From the NCBI RefSeq assembly GCF_000764305.2, contig NW_025939116.1:62001-126000 (forward strand): DNA of 64,000 nucleotides. Direction: 5' to 3'. The stretch comes from Hyalella azteca. Its lineage: Eukaryota; Arthropoda; Malacostraca; Amphipoda; Hyalellidae. Position numbers and translations under genes: made by a program. The stretch's first letter is position 1, and each line of letters begins with the position of its first letter. The notes beneath the pieces were generated by a model. It ran no database searches and was not told the DNA's origin. It worked only from the letters and a program-made list of their open reading frames with translations. Shown piece by piece: positions 1 to 64,000 of the stretch.

Positions 1-2438
1 GAATCATATTTACGTGTAGCATATATGTACATATTTTTACCAAAATTTCTTTATTCAATGGTTCCTACAACTTGATAATGATTCGTGCTGCATTCGAAAT
101 GTCATTGATAAATGAAATGACTTTGTTAAACCTGCACTTTGATCAACCAACGTCATCTGAAGAATATTGCTCGATCCTGAAAATGAAAATCAGTGAATTT
201 TCTGGTCATAAACCACCCGTGTTTGAACAAATTAAAGTTAACGTTACAATATCGATAATCACATACAAAGTTTAATACTGGTTGTAAAAATAAGTTTTTG
301 ATTATTTAATTTATTATTGATCGGAATAAAGGTTGAATATTTGTTTAACATGACCAATATTCAACCGCTTCGATCAACCGCTCGATCGATCTACTTTCGA
401 CGCAAGAACAAATTTCTTAAGCTGGGGTCCTGTGCAAAAATTCTGGAACATTTATTAAATATATTATTCATTTGCATAAAACTTGTTTTTCTCTGCAATA
501 GTCACAATTTTCTTTGGCTGTTGCCGTATTTTAAACTTCAACCGATTATACTTTGATATGGGAGTTTTGTCGATGGGTGATGCTCTAGAGGTCGAAAACG
601 ATAAAATCATGTAATGTTCAAGCGACAGAATTATGGGACTATAGCTTAAAGAACAAAATCTGAGATCAAACGTTCCCTCTGTAATCACAACACAATTTTC
701 GGTTTTGCCAATTACCGTGGCGAAGCTGTTGCGGTTCATAAGCGATCCAAATCAAGTTGTGCTAACTTACTTCCAAACTTTCTTCCAAAATTTTTTGAAC
801 ACTAAACACGGGACTGAACACATGAAAAATCAGGACGGGTAAATTGGGAATCACATGCTTTACTTGCCGTCTTCATATGACCCGAACCAAGTGCTCACTG
901 TAATGTTCACAAGTCTTACTGAGCAGGAACAATGTATTCATCAATCGATTGCAAACGAAGCAACTTGTCTCGATCAAATCGTCCTTGGTTCTGAGATACG
1001 AGATTGGTCGAAGCTCAATTTATATCCTCGGTTCATTTCCGCAGTGCAAAAAACATGTCATGCAATGCCAAACCTCCCTTCCATTGTCCACTGCCGAAAG
1101 ATCGCGAAATTACGCTGGTAAAAATTCGGCGTTGCGGCATGTGACGAGGACGCTTTTGATGTGTCAAAGCTTCAGCTGAAAACAAATTGCCTTGGGCTTG
1201 AAAATTTTCTGGAAAAACAAAAATTATATCGAAATAAATTGCAACGGTTTGGAATTGGAAGTATGTGTTTACAGTGAAGAAGTTCAGGAGATGGAAAAAT
1301 ATGTTGAAGATGTAAGATTGGTGTTGGTAAATTGATACAGCATTGAAGAGCCTTTATATACCAATGATATACGATCTGTAGGCAGTAAAATTCGCTCCAA
1401 TGATCAAGAAATTCATGATGAGTGAATAAGAGAAGTAAATTTCTCCCTATTATGTTACTTTTATTTTTATATGCGTTGAAATAATATAAAACAATTTGAA
1501 ATTTTGAAACTGACACTGAATGAATACAGTGAGAAAAATGAGTGAGGAAAAGTACTTTCATTCATGCTTATTTCTACCCAAATACCTATAACGCTCCCTC
1601 CTTTTAATTCAGTGTATCATTTTAGAATTAAATGAAAGGATACATAATTTAATTTATATTAATTTATTTGTATCAATTTTCAATGGGTTAGTCATTTGTG
1701 CTGATTACGGCAGATTTTTATAACGCATTAGTGAAGAAACGAGTGATGGACAAATGACAGACCTAATCCAGCAAATTTCGTTTCGTGTTGCTGTGGCTGC
1801 ATACATTTTTTGTACTATTCATAATAAAGTTTAAACTTCGCTATTTGGTTTCACGGAAGTCGAACTTGGGCAATCAAAACCGCATAACCTAATCGACGTC
1901 TTTGTCTAAAATTTGCATCAAAAACACATATTGATCAAGTTCTTCCGATGATGGCTTCTCTCACGCGTCGTCGCGACAGAATGATTGCCAGTCTTTGTCG
2001 CATTTGGAGATAAAAAATAATGGAGAGGTTCACACAGAAGCATCATTACGATTTTGTGACAAATTCGTTGGCCCCCATGTAATCTTTGTCATTCGTCAGT
2101 CGTTGGTAATCAACGTCGGTCGACTGTGCATTGTGCCCAACTTCATTCCCTAACAGCCTACTTAACTACAGGAGAAAGACTACAAATATTTTATGGATCA
2201 ACTCCACCTTGAAATTTTTTGTACGTTTTTTTTTGTTGCCAATGTTTGTTAGTAAGAGTTTTTCTCTCCGTAAGGTTCCTTCGTGACATTGACCCTTGAA
2301 ATGAAAGATGATATCGACGTTATTTTCGGTTTGTACTCGTATTGTATGACGCGAGCCTCAAGTGAATGCACATAAAGTGATGAAATTCTTCCGAATGAAT
2401 CGAATTTTCTGCTAGGACCATCCAAATTGTGGCAGCTA
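1..2438. other. Non-genic stretch, nothing recognised
   Basis: AT-rich sequence with only short open frames on both strands (at most about 130 codons). None shows a recognisable domain, a codon-use contrast or a repeat. It lies beyond the 3' end of the ferlin gene and left of the Tc1-like element. Confidence 0.5.
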
Positions 2439-4009
2439 CAGTGTCCGAAATGGCTAAACGACCACCCGTTTTTTTCTGAATATTTTTTATTGCATTGAGA
2501 ATACTGGATTTTAATTAAATGAGATTAAAATACGTTTAAAAACGGTTCCAACGCTATACGAAAAAAACTTTTTTTTCAAAATATACAAAGAAGAAATTAT
2601 GGAAATTAGAAAAACCTAGGTGGAAATGGTTACAAGATCATGATGGGTTTATCTTCATTTTAGTATCTTTCTGTTATATTTTCATATTAAAAAGTACAGC
2701 AACATGAAGAATATCCTGATTTTCGCCATTTAGGGTACTTCTTGTGTACTTTTGGTGTAGTTCAGTGTCCTCATTTATATTTTTTCGAAGTAAACAAAAT
2801 GCCAAAAGGGAGAAGACTCTCAGAGGCTGAGAAGGCGCAGATATTGGCCTTTGCGAAATACGGTAGAAGCCAACGGGAAAGCGCAAAGGAAATAAAACGC
2901 TCAAAAACCGTTGTACAATCATAATTTTCCAATGCGGGCGGCTAAGGATGAAAAAACACGCTGGACCAACCCCAAAATTAACCGACAGGGATCTTAGGCG
3001 ACTATTTTCAGAGGCGTCTAAAACTGGCGCTACATCTTTTTCTATAAAATTGGCCACTGGAGTGTATGTGACAGCACGACGCATCCGTCAGATATTGCAT
3101 GACTCGAAGAAATTCAAGTACATGAAGCGGAAAAATGCCCCTATGCTTAAACAAAAAACATGTTATCAACATACTAAAACTGGCTGAATAAAATGTAGTT
3201 TTCGGCGAGGGATTATCTTCAGCGATGAAAAAAAATCACTCTTGATGGTCCAGATGGAGGGCATGCTATTGGTACCACCTGGACCGTGAGCCTGAATTCT
3301 TTTACAAGCAGCAATCTGGTGTTGGATCGGTCTTGGTGTGGAGGGCGCTCAGCCGAAAGGGGAAAATCAACTCCAGCTATTTTACAAGAGAGACAAGATT
3401 CCGAGGCATAGCACACGCTATTTCACCATCTTCTCCCTTTTGCCGATGGAAACATGAGGGATCATTTGTTTTCCAGCAAGGCAAAGCTTCGATTCACACT
3501 TCAAAGTCAGCAAACAAGTGGTTCCAAGAGCAGAATATTATCCTGTTGGCTTGGCTAGTGCTCAGCAATGACCTCAATCCCACTTAAAACTATGGGGCAT
3601 CATGGCGAGAGATGTTTACCAAAATGAGCGCCAGTTCCAATCTGTGAGTGACCTGAGCACGGCTATCCTTCGTTCCTAGGATAAAATTCCTCAACAGACT
3701 CTGGATTATTTGATAAATCGCATGGGGAGAAGATATATTAAGGTAATTAAGGCAAAAGGAGGTAAATTTTCCTATAAAACGAGTGTATGGGATCCAAAAA
3801 CGGAAAACCCTTTCTTGATCTATTATAACCATCTCCACTTAGGTTTTTCTAATTTTCATAATATCTTCAGATATATTTTGAATTTTTTTTTCGTATAGCG
3901 TTGGAACCGTTTTTAAACGTAGTTTAACCTCGTATAATTAGAATCCAGTATTTTTCATGCAATAAAAATATGCAGATAAAACGGGTGGTCGTATAGCCAT
4001 TTCCGACTC
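2439..4009 (+). mobile_element. Tc1-like DNA transposon, decayed
   Basis: The two ends are inverted copies of each other over roughly 110-125 bases (about 2439-2563 and 3886-4009). Both carry the block AAATGGCT.AACGACCACCCG and the inner block AAACGGTTCCAACGCTATACG. The ends sit next to TA dinucleotides (2437-2438; 4010-4011), the usual Tc1/mariner target. A broken transposase frame lies between them. The long inverted repeats resemble Tc3-type elements. Confidence 0.85.
2799..3898 (+). pseudogene. Tc1/Tc3-like transposase pseudogene
   Basis: Starts MPKGRRLSEAEKAQILAFAK followed by GRSQRESAKEI, the helix-turn-helix N-terminus of Tc1-type transposases. Later fragments KLTDRDLRRLFSEASKTGAT, IRQILHDSKKFKYMKRK, IFSDEK, KWFQEQNIILL, DLNPT and YIKVIKAKGGKFSY follow in different frames. 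The first catalytic Asp (FSDEK) survives. The second is replaced (QGKASIH where QDNAPIH is usual), and the Glu region (PDLNPIENLWG) is interrupted by a stop. With a stop near codon 42 and several frame changes it cannot encode an active enzyme. Confidence 0.85.
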
Positions 4010-4590
4010 TATATTGCAAGATGAGATGCTATCAAGCTCATTGGAATCTAAAGAAGTCATCGTTCCGGGTATATGGTCAAGGGATTTATGTAAGGGGCAT
4101 CACGGCGAGGGATGTTTACCAAAATGAGCGCCAGTTCCAATCTGTAGGTGACCTGAGCACGGCTATCCTTCGTTGCTTGGATAAAATTCCTCAAAAAATT
4201 CTGGATTATTCGGTAAATTGCATGGGGAGAAGATACATTGAGGTAATTAAGGCAAAAGGAGGTAAATTTTCCTATAAAACGAGTGTATGGGATCCAAAAC
4301 GGAAAAAACTTTCTTGGTCTCTTATAACCATTTCCACCTAGGTTTTCTAATTTTCATAATATCTTCATATATATTTTGAAATTTTTTTCGTATAGCGTTG
4401 AAATAGTTTTAAGACGTAGTTTAACCTCGTATAATTAGAATCCATTATTTTTTTATGCAATAAAAAATATGCAGATAAAACGGGTGGTCGTATAGCCATT
4501 TCCGCCTCTATATTGCAAGATGAGATGCTATCAAGCTCATTGGAATCTAAAGAAGTCATCGTTCCGGGTATATGGTCAAGGGATTTATGT
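3592..4590 (+). repeat. 500-bp tandem duplication of the transposon 3' end plus flank
   Basis: The block from GGGGCATCA (3594) through the 3' inverted repeat and 75-80 bp of flanking DNA (GAGATGCTATCAAGCTCATT, to 4091) recurs at 4092-4590 with a 499-500-base offset. The two copies differ at scattered positions. The duplicated host flank shows that it arose after insertion. The second copy keeps a C-terminal transposase remnant (YIEVIKAKGGKFSY, around 4239-4282) with no 5' half. Confidence 0.9.
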
Positions 4591-7500
4591 ATCTAAACAA
4601 ATTGCGACGTTTAACTGCTATTCAGCTCGAATTCATGAAGATGTCTTTGATTTGCAAGTGCAACATGTTAACAGTATATAATTAAGCAATCAATTCCAGT
4701 AGGTGAATAAAATTTTAAAAAGAAATAGCATATATATTGAAATATAATGCGTATATATTAGAATGAGGAATCATGATAGAAAAGTAATTACACGAGAACT
4801 TTTCGATTATTTCTAATCAAAATATTAAATGATTTGCGAACCGAAGTGAAAGAGCTACAAGAAATGATATTGATTTTTCAATTTCAGAAAAAGAAATTAC
4901 TTCAGTTTATTTATTTCGTGATTCCCGTTCATTACACAGTCATTTAAATTAACTGGATATTGGGATTAATTTAAAACAATTAGATTCTGTGAAACTAATT
5001 ACCGGCAAATGTTTTATTCTCAACTATTGGGTGCGATGATGAAAAAGTGAAACATTCATCCAAGTTTAATATTTTTGAGAATTTTTGAGAGAGAAGTTCA
5101 GCGGTTACTTTGAGAATTTCTGCTATTACTGGGAAAACCTGCTATAGAAAATTCATTGAACGAGAAAATCTAATTGATTTCACTTCTATGAGAGTCCAAA
5201 AAAAGAGGAAAGCTACGAACTATTCGTATGAATATGAATGGCATGCAATATATTGATTAGAATGCAAATAGTTATTGTGTCGGTCATACCCAACGTGTAG
5301 TAAAAATATTTAACAGTATTAACATTCTAGAACATCGTATATATCGAATACAAATTTGGTGACTGGAATAATGACTATACGAGTAACATTTGATATGGAG
5401 AATCACACGTAGATCACAATCAGTATATCAATATCAGAGAAGTTATGCTATACACTGAAATGTGAGAAAAACTTAAACATTCTCATGTGCTTTGTCAAGA
5501 ATGAGACTTTATGATATGAATTTAATACACTCAACGATCTACTTATAAGTCTATGCCTGGGTTTAGTCTCTCGTGATGACAATGAGAATAAGCGACACAT
5601 AAGCCATAGAAAAAGGTTAAGTTCAATTCTCACAATGATTTTCTCGCCTGCAAAAACTAGCATTTTCCTACAGCAACACAAAAAAATGCATTCCGATCTG
5701 TTATCTTTTTAATTTAAGTCCATGACTCATGATTTTTTTGTCAGCAAAAACTAACATTTGCTGACAAAACCATAAATGTATTAAATAAATTCTATGCTTT
5801 TAAGAAATGAAATCAGATCTGTTTAATTTTTTATTTAATTTCCTAACAAGAATTAATAATTCTTCCTCGGCAATATGTTAATTGTAACGTGAGATACTCT
5901 ACAGCCGAAAGTTAAAATTTCTTATTGGGCCGCAAAAATTTCCAATCCACACTAAAACGTTGCATCAAATTCGCTCTGGATGAAATGGCACAAAATTTCA
6001 TAATAACTAGATTCTTAACAAATAATTTTAGGAATTAAAAAGTGTAAATAAGCCTCTCACTCACAGCAATAATTTAAGTGCTTTAAGCAATTTACTCATT
6101 TTTCACACGTTTACTATGTACACGTACGAGATTGCAATAAAAAGCACTCACTCGGACAGCACACAGAGCGTTCCAAGGAAAAACAGATCTGATTAAATCG
6201 ATTCCGAAGGTGCAGAGCATCTGAAAATATATTGCGAAAACAAGATCATTGAAAAAAAAACGTAGAGCGGTGGGAATTCACACCACACGACAGGTGAATG
6301 CACGAACTACAAGACTATATGTACGAATATACAAGGTAATGATTGTATACCAGGGGAGTATTGTGACGTTCAAACGTTCTCAAAATGAACTAAGAAGACG
6401 TTTCAAATAAAAATATCACAAGTGATGAATGTATAGAAGAGGCTATGATAGGTAAAAAATACATTTATGCTATTGTGCTTATTATTATCATGAAAATGCG
6501 AACGTAATTACGTAAAACGACATTGAAAATATATCGTATTTGTAATTTAATTACAAATCAAAATTAATTTTCGAAGCTCTGTCGAGAACCGCCGAAGAAT
6601 AAATTCGTAATGAATATATGCAATAAAAACGCATTGCCCGCCCTTGTAGGCTAGAGCTCATCAATTTGTTTTCAAGGTCCTCCAGAGACACAAATATTTG
6701 TAAACAACATTGAAAAACAAGATTTATTCGCAGATGAAGCTGATAAAAATAACACCACTCTGTAACATCATCAACAATAAAAGCCTCTAAATGTCAACAA
6801 AGAACGGTGCATCATATCAACGAGGATATCTGCGTCCGACTCAGAACAATGCATATTAAAATTAAATATTACATTGCGAATATTGACATGTTTTCACAAT
6901 AGTAACCTATACGCTTATAAATTATGTAAAGCTCTCTGTGGTGGAGTCGTACCTGAACAGGTCCTTTAAGCTTTTTTAGAAATTATCTATTGCCACCAAT
7001 AACATATGAGTCGTCATTTTGTAAGTTCTTTAATTCATTTAATTCAGGGCTTCTAAATACAATCAACAAAAGATACAAAACCTCAGATACAAGTGATTTT
7101 AAACAGTATACAGACCTCAAATACATTAGTTAATTATACGACCAGTGTTGACCTTCACATCCCATATTATGAGCAAACTGAATTTACGATTATTACAAAA
7201 CGATGAATTTACGATTGTTACAATGTTAATAAAATTTTGTGGCACTAGACCGAATCAAAGAATGAACTTCAATATAATATTTTAGATTCTCTCCCAGAAA
7301 GAAAGCGAGGGCTTGAGATAAAAAGATATATTAAATAATATTTGAAGAGAAATTTCGACTTTTTAGTGGATTATTTTTCTTTGTTTTGCACATTCGAGCT
7401 CATGGAAACAAATGAATAAAAGCCTCAACGAAGAATTGAAAATTCAAGCCACACGTCAGCTTAATTTCAATACCAGGAACAAAATAAACTGGACCTTCAT

Positions 7501-8984
7501 TGACTCTTCTTTCTTTACGCGAAATTAGCCACAAGTATTCAATGTCGCTGCCCAACGCATCTGATACCGATAGAAGTATTTGTTTTCTCACCTTACAAAT
7601 TAAACTTAATGAATTGAAAGGTCAAACATGAAAAGGAAATAAATATTTTAAAAAATTTCCCTCCGCATTTTTGATTTTCGACAGGGCAACAAATAAAAGA
7701 AGACATAGGCTCTAACAAATGTCAAGGGCACATTGTGATATGACACACTTCCTTCCTGTAAATTTTAATTTATCAAGGAAAATTTTTTGAGATTTTATGG
7801 TTCCAATATTTTCCCTGCGATTGCATCTATTAATGAAGCTCTGGGAGTCAAATCTAATAAACTCTTACACCTTCAGTTCACATACTTCTTGCATCAAGTC
7901 GTAAAAATGTGGACTTTGGATTTAAGTTCGTGGTCTCGTGTTGACTTGCATTCCTTCTGTCGCTGAAGAGTCTTTTTTGTAGACGGAAAATGTATTGCCA
8001 CTGAAATTGTACGGCTCTGATTCTACGTACATTGCTGGTAGAAACTACAATACGGAAAAAAATGATTTCAAAAATACATTTATTAATTATTTAATCGAGT
8101 AAACAAACGGGTTGTTTCTCAAGTTTAATGTACGCCGCAAGACTTAGAGACACGGCTGTAGTTCAGGTGTAATAGCGTTACTTCGATGTAACTTCGTGAG
8201 CTTTTAATGATCTGCTGATAATTTTCCGCCAAGGAAACCTGTTATAACGCAGATCAAACGAGACATTTTCCCAACATTATCTTCACCTTTAAAACCCAAA
8301 CTTTATCCGCTCGACATCTGGAGATGATTCCTAAAAAAAACTGTAGCATTTCTCAATTTCCTAATATATACCTTTGAATAAACCTACTATACCACCATCG
8401 CATTATATATTTAGCGAGTTCTGCTCGTTAAATTACATTGAACTTGATATGAGACGGGTTCTGATAAGCGTACTCAAGACTAGATGCATAAGATTTTATT
8501 ACGTTAAAATTTTTATATTTTACCTGGACTGAAAATCTGTTGGATCACCATTTGAAGTCTCCTGTGCTACGGAAATTTTCATACATCAAGTTTGACAGGA
8601 TACTTTGATGTCGTCCGGCGACAAAAGGCCGCGTCAACTTTACTTAATCAATTTAGAAATTTGTAACACTTTCTAGAGCACTTCACAGTCTGATTTTTGA
8701 CCACGCCAAGGATTTTAGGAGATCTTACTAAAGTTAAGTGACTTAACCAAACTTTTTCTGTGATAAATAACCGGCGATTTTTCAAGCTCGTCAGCTTGTA
8801 ACCCTCAAAATTGTCTCACATGAAATCAGCCAGTTATCACTCGTAAATGCATAAAATTCAAAATTCTCTATTTAAAATTAGTTTTACATCGTGGAGCCGA
8901 CGACACAAAAGATGGGATGGGAACAATTAATAGCAAGTTCATTTTTCCCAATACAGTTACAGTGGTCACGTTGTAATTACAGCT
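4591..8984. other. Region downstream of the ferlin stop codon
   Basis: About 4.4 kb of AT-rich DNA 3' of the ferlin stop. It probably includes the 3' UTR nearest 8984, but I could not fix a polyadenylation site. Open frames are all short (under 80 codons) and unrecognised. Confidence 0.4.
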
Positions 8985-62047
<53,063 letters not shown>

Positions 62048-64000
62048 CTGTAACGTAAGAATAACTCGCTTTAAATAACAATTATATTATTTTATTCCAT
62101 TGTTCCGCTAACGATTTCTGAAGGTTGAGATCAAGTGTGTTTCAGAACTAAAATACAGATCAAAAAGTTGAGCTTGGATAATTTTTTGGATGAAGACTCG
62201 TGTCTTTTGAATCAATAACCAAATATAAGAAATGCTCATGAATCATTCATACCCAGAAACAACTGAAAATAATTAATTTTTTATCCTTGAGTAGAGTGAA
62301 ACCGGCCTTGAAAAGCGTATTAATTTTTTTTGTCGCACGCCACTAAGTTTGATGGATTGACACTGTCAATCTAGTGGATTGACACTGGATTGACATTACT
62401 GGATGGATAACCTCGCAGTAATGGTATACTATATTATATATAACCATACTGCTTGCACGGCACACTTCAGAAAGAATCAAGAGACTTGAGATAAATATCG
62501 ATTAGACGTCAATAAACGGGCAATAACAAAGACTATACTTTTATACAATTCAGGAACTAAAATCTTTAGCTGTTATATTCATCGTGCTACTTTTTTAAGA
62601 TATATCATATATAAATTCTTGATATTGCAAGTTTCCTTGGTTACGAGGTGGTCAATGCATTTATCTTGCGGAAACTATCCTACTCAGAATGATTTTACTT
62701 ATTCCTCGCAATTCCATCAAGCTAACTGGCAGTCAAATGACCTCGTGATGGTCACTTTATCCTCAATAGCTGTCAAATAATACCAAGGCTATCACTCTCG
62801 CTTCATTGACTCGCATAAACCAGCTGGGTATCCCATCTGCCTTACTGTCTGTCCAATAAACGGTCCTTCTATCTTCATCACTGTGGCTGTTGAACAGAAC
62901 ACGTGCCTAGACATGCAGTTCCCCAAGTCGACTAACTCGCTATTATCTTATGGCTTCCTTATAGTAAACTTATAGAAGTAAACTCGTGTAATTATGAGGT
63001 CGAAACAAACACATTTATTTCACTGTTATTTCTTGCCTATGAAATTATGAACAGATAACAGCTATGAAATTTTTGAGCTGATGATTCAACGCGTCAGGCT
63101 TCGAAAGTTAAACTCAAGACACGCCTGGCATGGCAGAGCTGACCGTACGACATGGGATATTAAGCTGAAATTCCCATGTATGATATATAAAAGTTTCTTA
63201 AAATAAGTTATAAAATATGTCTATTAATCGCAAGTTCTGAAGCAGTATTAAGGGTAATACATTCCTCTTTTTTTGTGAATGGAATTTGTCTCTCACTACC
63301 TCGCTTTTGTCTCTTATCTAACTTATTCACTGACGCAATCATTTTGCTGTGTCATTCATACCTGCAAAATCTTCCCTCGGTGCACGAAACTTTTTATTAT
63401 ATTTCACAATTATATGAATTTTACGAAAAATTTATGAATGATGTGAAACTATAACGTCGTTACAATTTGCTTTGATAGCTTCTTAAGAGACTAAGGCCAG
63501 TAAGTATCGATTCAATTACATTAAATTTCTGCCTTTAAATCACTGATTTCTTCTATTGATACTTCTATTGGATACAATTTTAATTTCTTTCGTGTAATTA
63601 TGCGCTAATTTGTCCGGCTGCAAACAATACAATTGAATATCATTTGCAGTGCGGTAAATCATGACAGCCATCACGTGTGTCAACCAAGCAATGAGTTTGA
63701 TTCTCTGCTCGGCTGGGAAGCGCCAGTGCGGCTTCAAGAGCTGAACGCTTGCGTGTCATTCCATGCAATTGCTTCCGGCCGTATGTGACAAGAATGCCAC
63801 CGCATTTATAGACTTGAAACTTTCAGGTATAAAATTCACCTCCCTCCCATTCCCACACAGCGTCAGTCAACACACATGAATATATGTAAAAATTTAGAAT
63901 TTTAGCAATTAAATCATTGAGATACAAGAACGTCGTATTAGTATGACATAATTTCAGATCAAATAACACCAATTTGAGAACCTAAAACATGTAATATTCC
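62048..64000. other. 5' flank or first intron, nothing recognised
   Basis: The missing first C2A exon and promoter should lie here or beyond the window. No minus-strand segment with a Met, a C2A-like strand and a donor leaving one G was seen. The 65-codon minus frame at 63540-63737 has no recognised similarity. Confidence 0.4.

Noticed and set aside
63540..63737. 65-codon minus frame as the missing first exon
   Set aside because: It shows no C2A-like sequence and no donor leaving one G in the right place.

Overview
The window is nuclear DNA from an animal. It is AT-rich, has many introns, and carries a decayed Tc1-like transposon, a short palindromic MITE-like family and many minisatellites. 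The protein it encodes and the intron density suggest an arthropod, plausibly a crustacean; the sequence alone does not fix the species. It is an assembled short-read scaffold: a perfect Nextera mate-pair junction adapter is embedded at 32918-32955, and three isolated single N bases (17558, 22479, 32966) sit in or beside repeats.

One protein-coding gene dominates: an otoferlin-type ferlin on the minus strand. Its stop codon is at 8985 and its most 5' recognised exon is at 61989-62047. I placed 38 coding exons by reading the reverse strand, matching conserved ferlin blocks recalled from human otoferlin, and requiring splice dinucleotides and intron phase to agree. Together they hold about 6.37 kb of coding sequence, about 2,120 codons. 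In order the protein has C2A (exons 1-3), a long charged linker (3-5), C2B (6-8), the end of the FerI region (9), C2C (10-12), linker and FerA (13-17), FerB (18-19), C2D (20-22), the C2-like segment between C2D and C2E (23-25), a charged linker (26-29), C2E (30-32), C2F (33-37) and a C-terminal membrane anchor (38). No DysF domain is visible, as in type-II ferlins. The initiator exon lies outside the window or was not recognised, and two internal exons (part of C2B/FerI, and the C2E-C2F linker) were not found.

Layout: 1-2438 has nothing recognised. 2439-4590 is a decayed Tc1-like element plus a 500-bp tandem duplication of its 3' end and flank. 4591-8984 is downstream of the gene with no recognised gene. 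8985-62047 is the ferlin gene. 62048-64000 is 5' of the last recognised exon and featureless to me.

The most unusual structure is a set of tandem arrays whose repeat unit starts inside an exon and copies the splice site itself. The clearest are at exon 21 (57 bp x 7, acceptor), exon 6 (95 bp x 6, acceptor), exon 25 (75 bp x 3, donor) and exon 33 (about 136 bp x 2-3, donor); exon 4 and exon 22 show weaker cases. Several other minisatellites end within tens of bases of exons. Further points of interest are a MITE copy that abuts, and may supply, the acceptor of a 30-nt exon; a GC-AG intron; and a perfect 40-bp inverted repeat in an intron.
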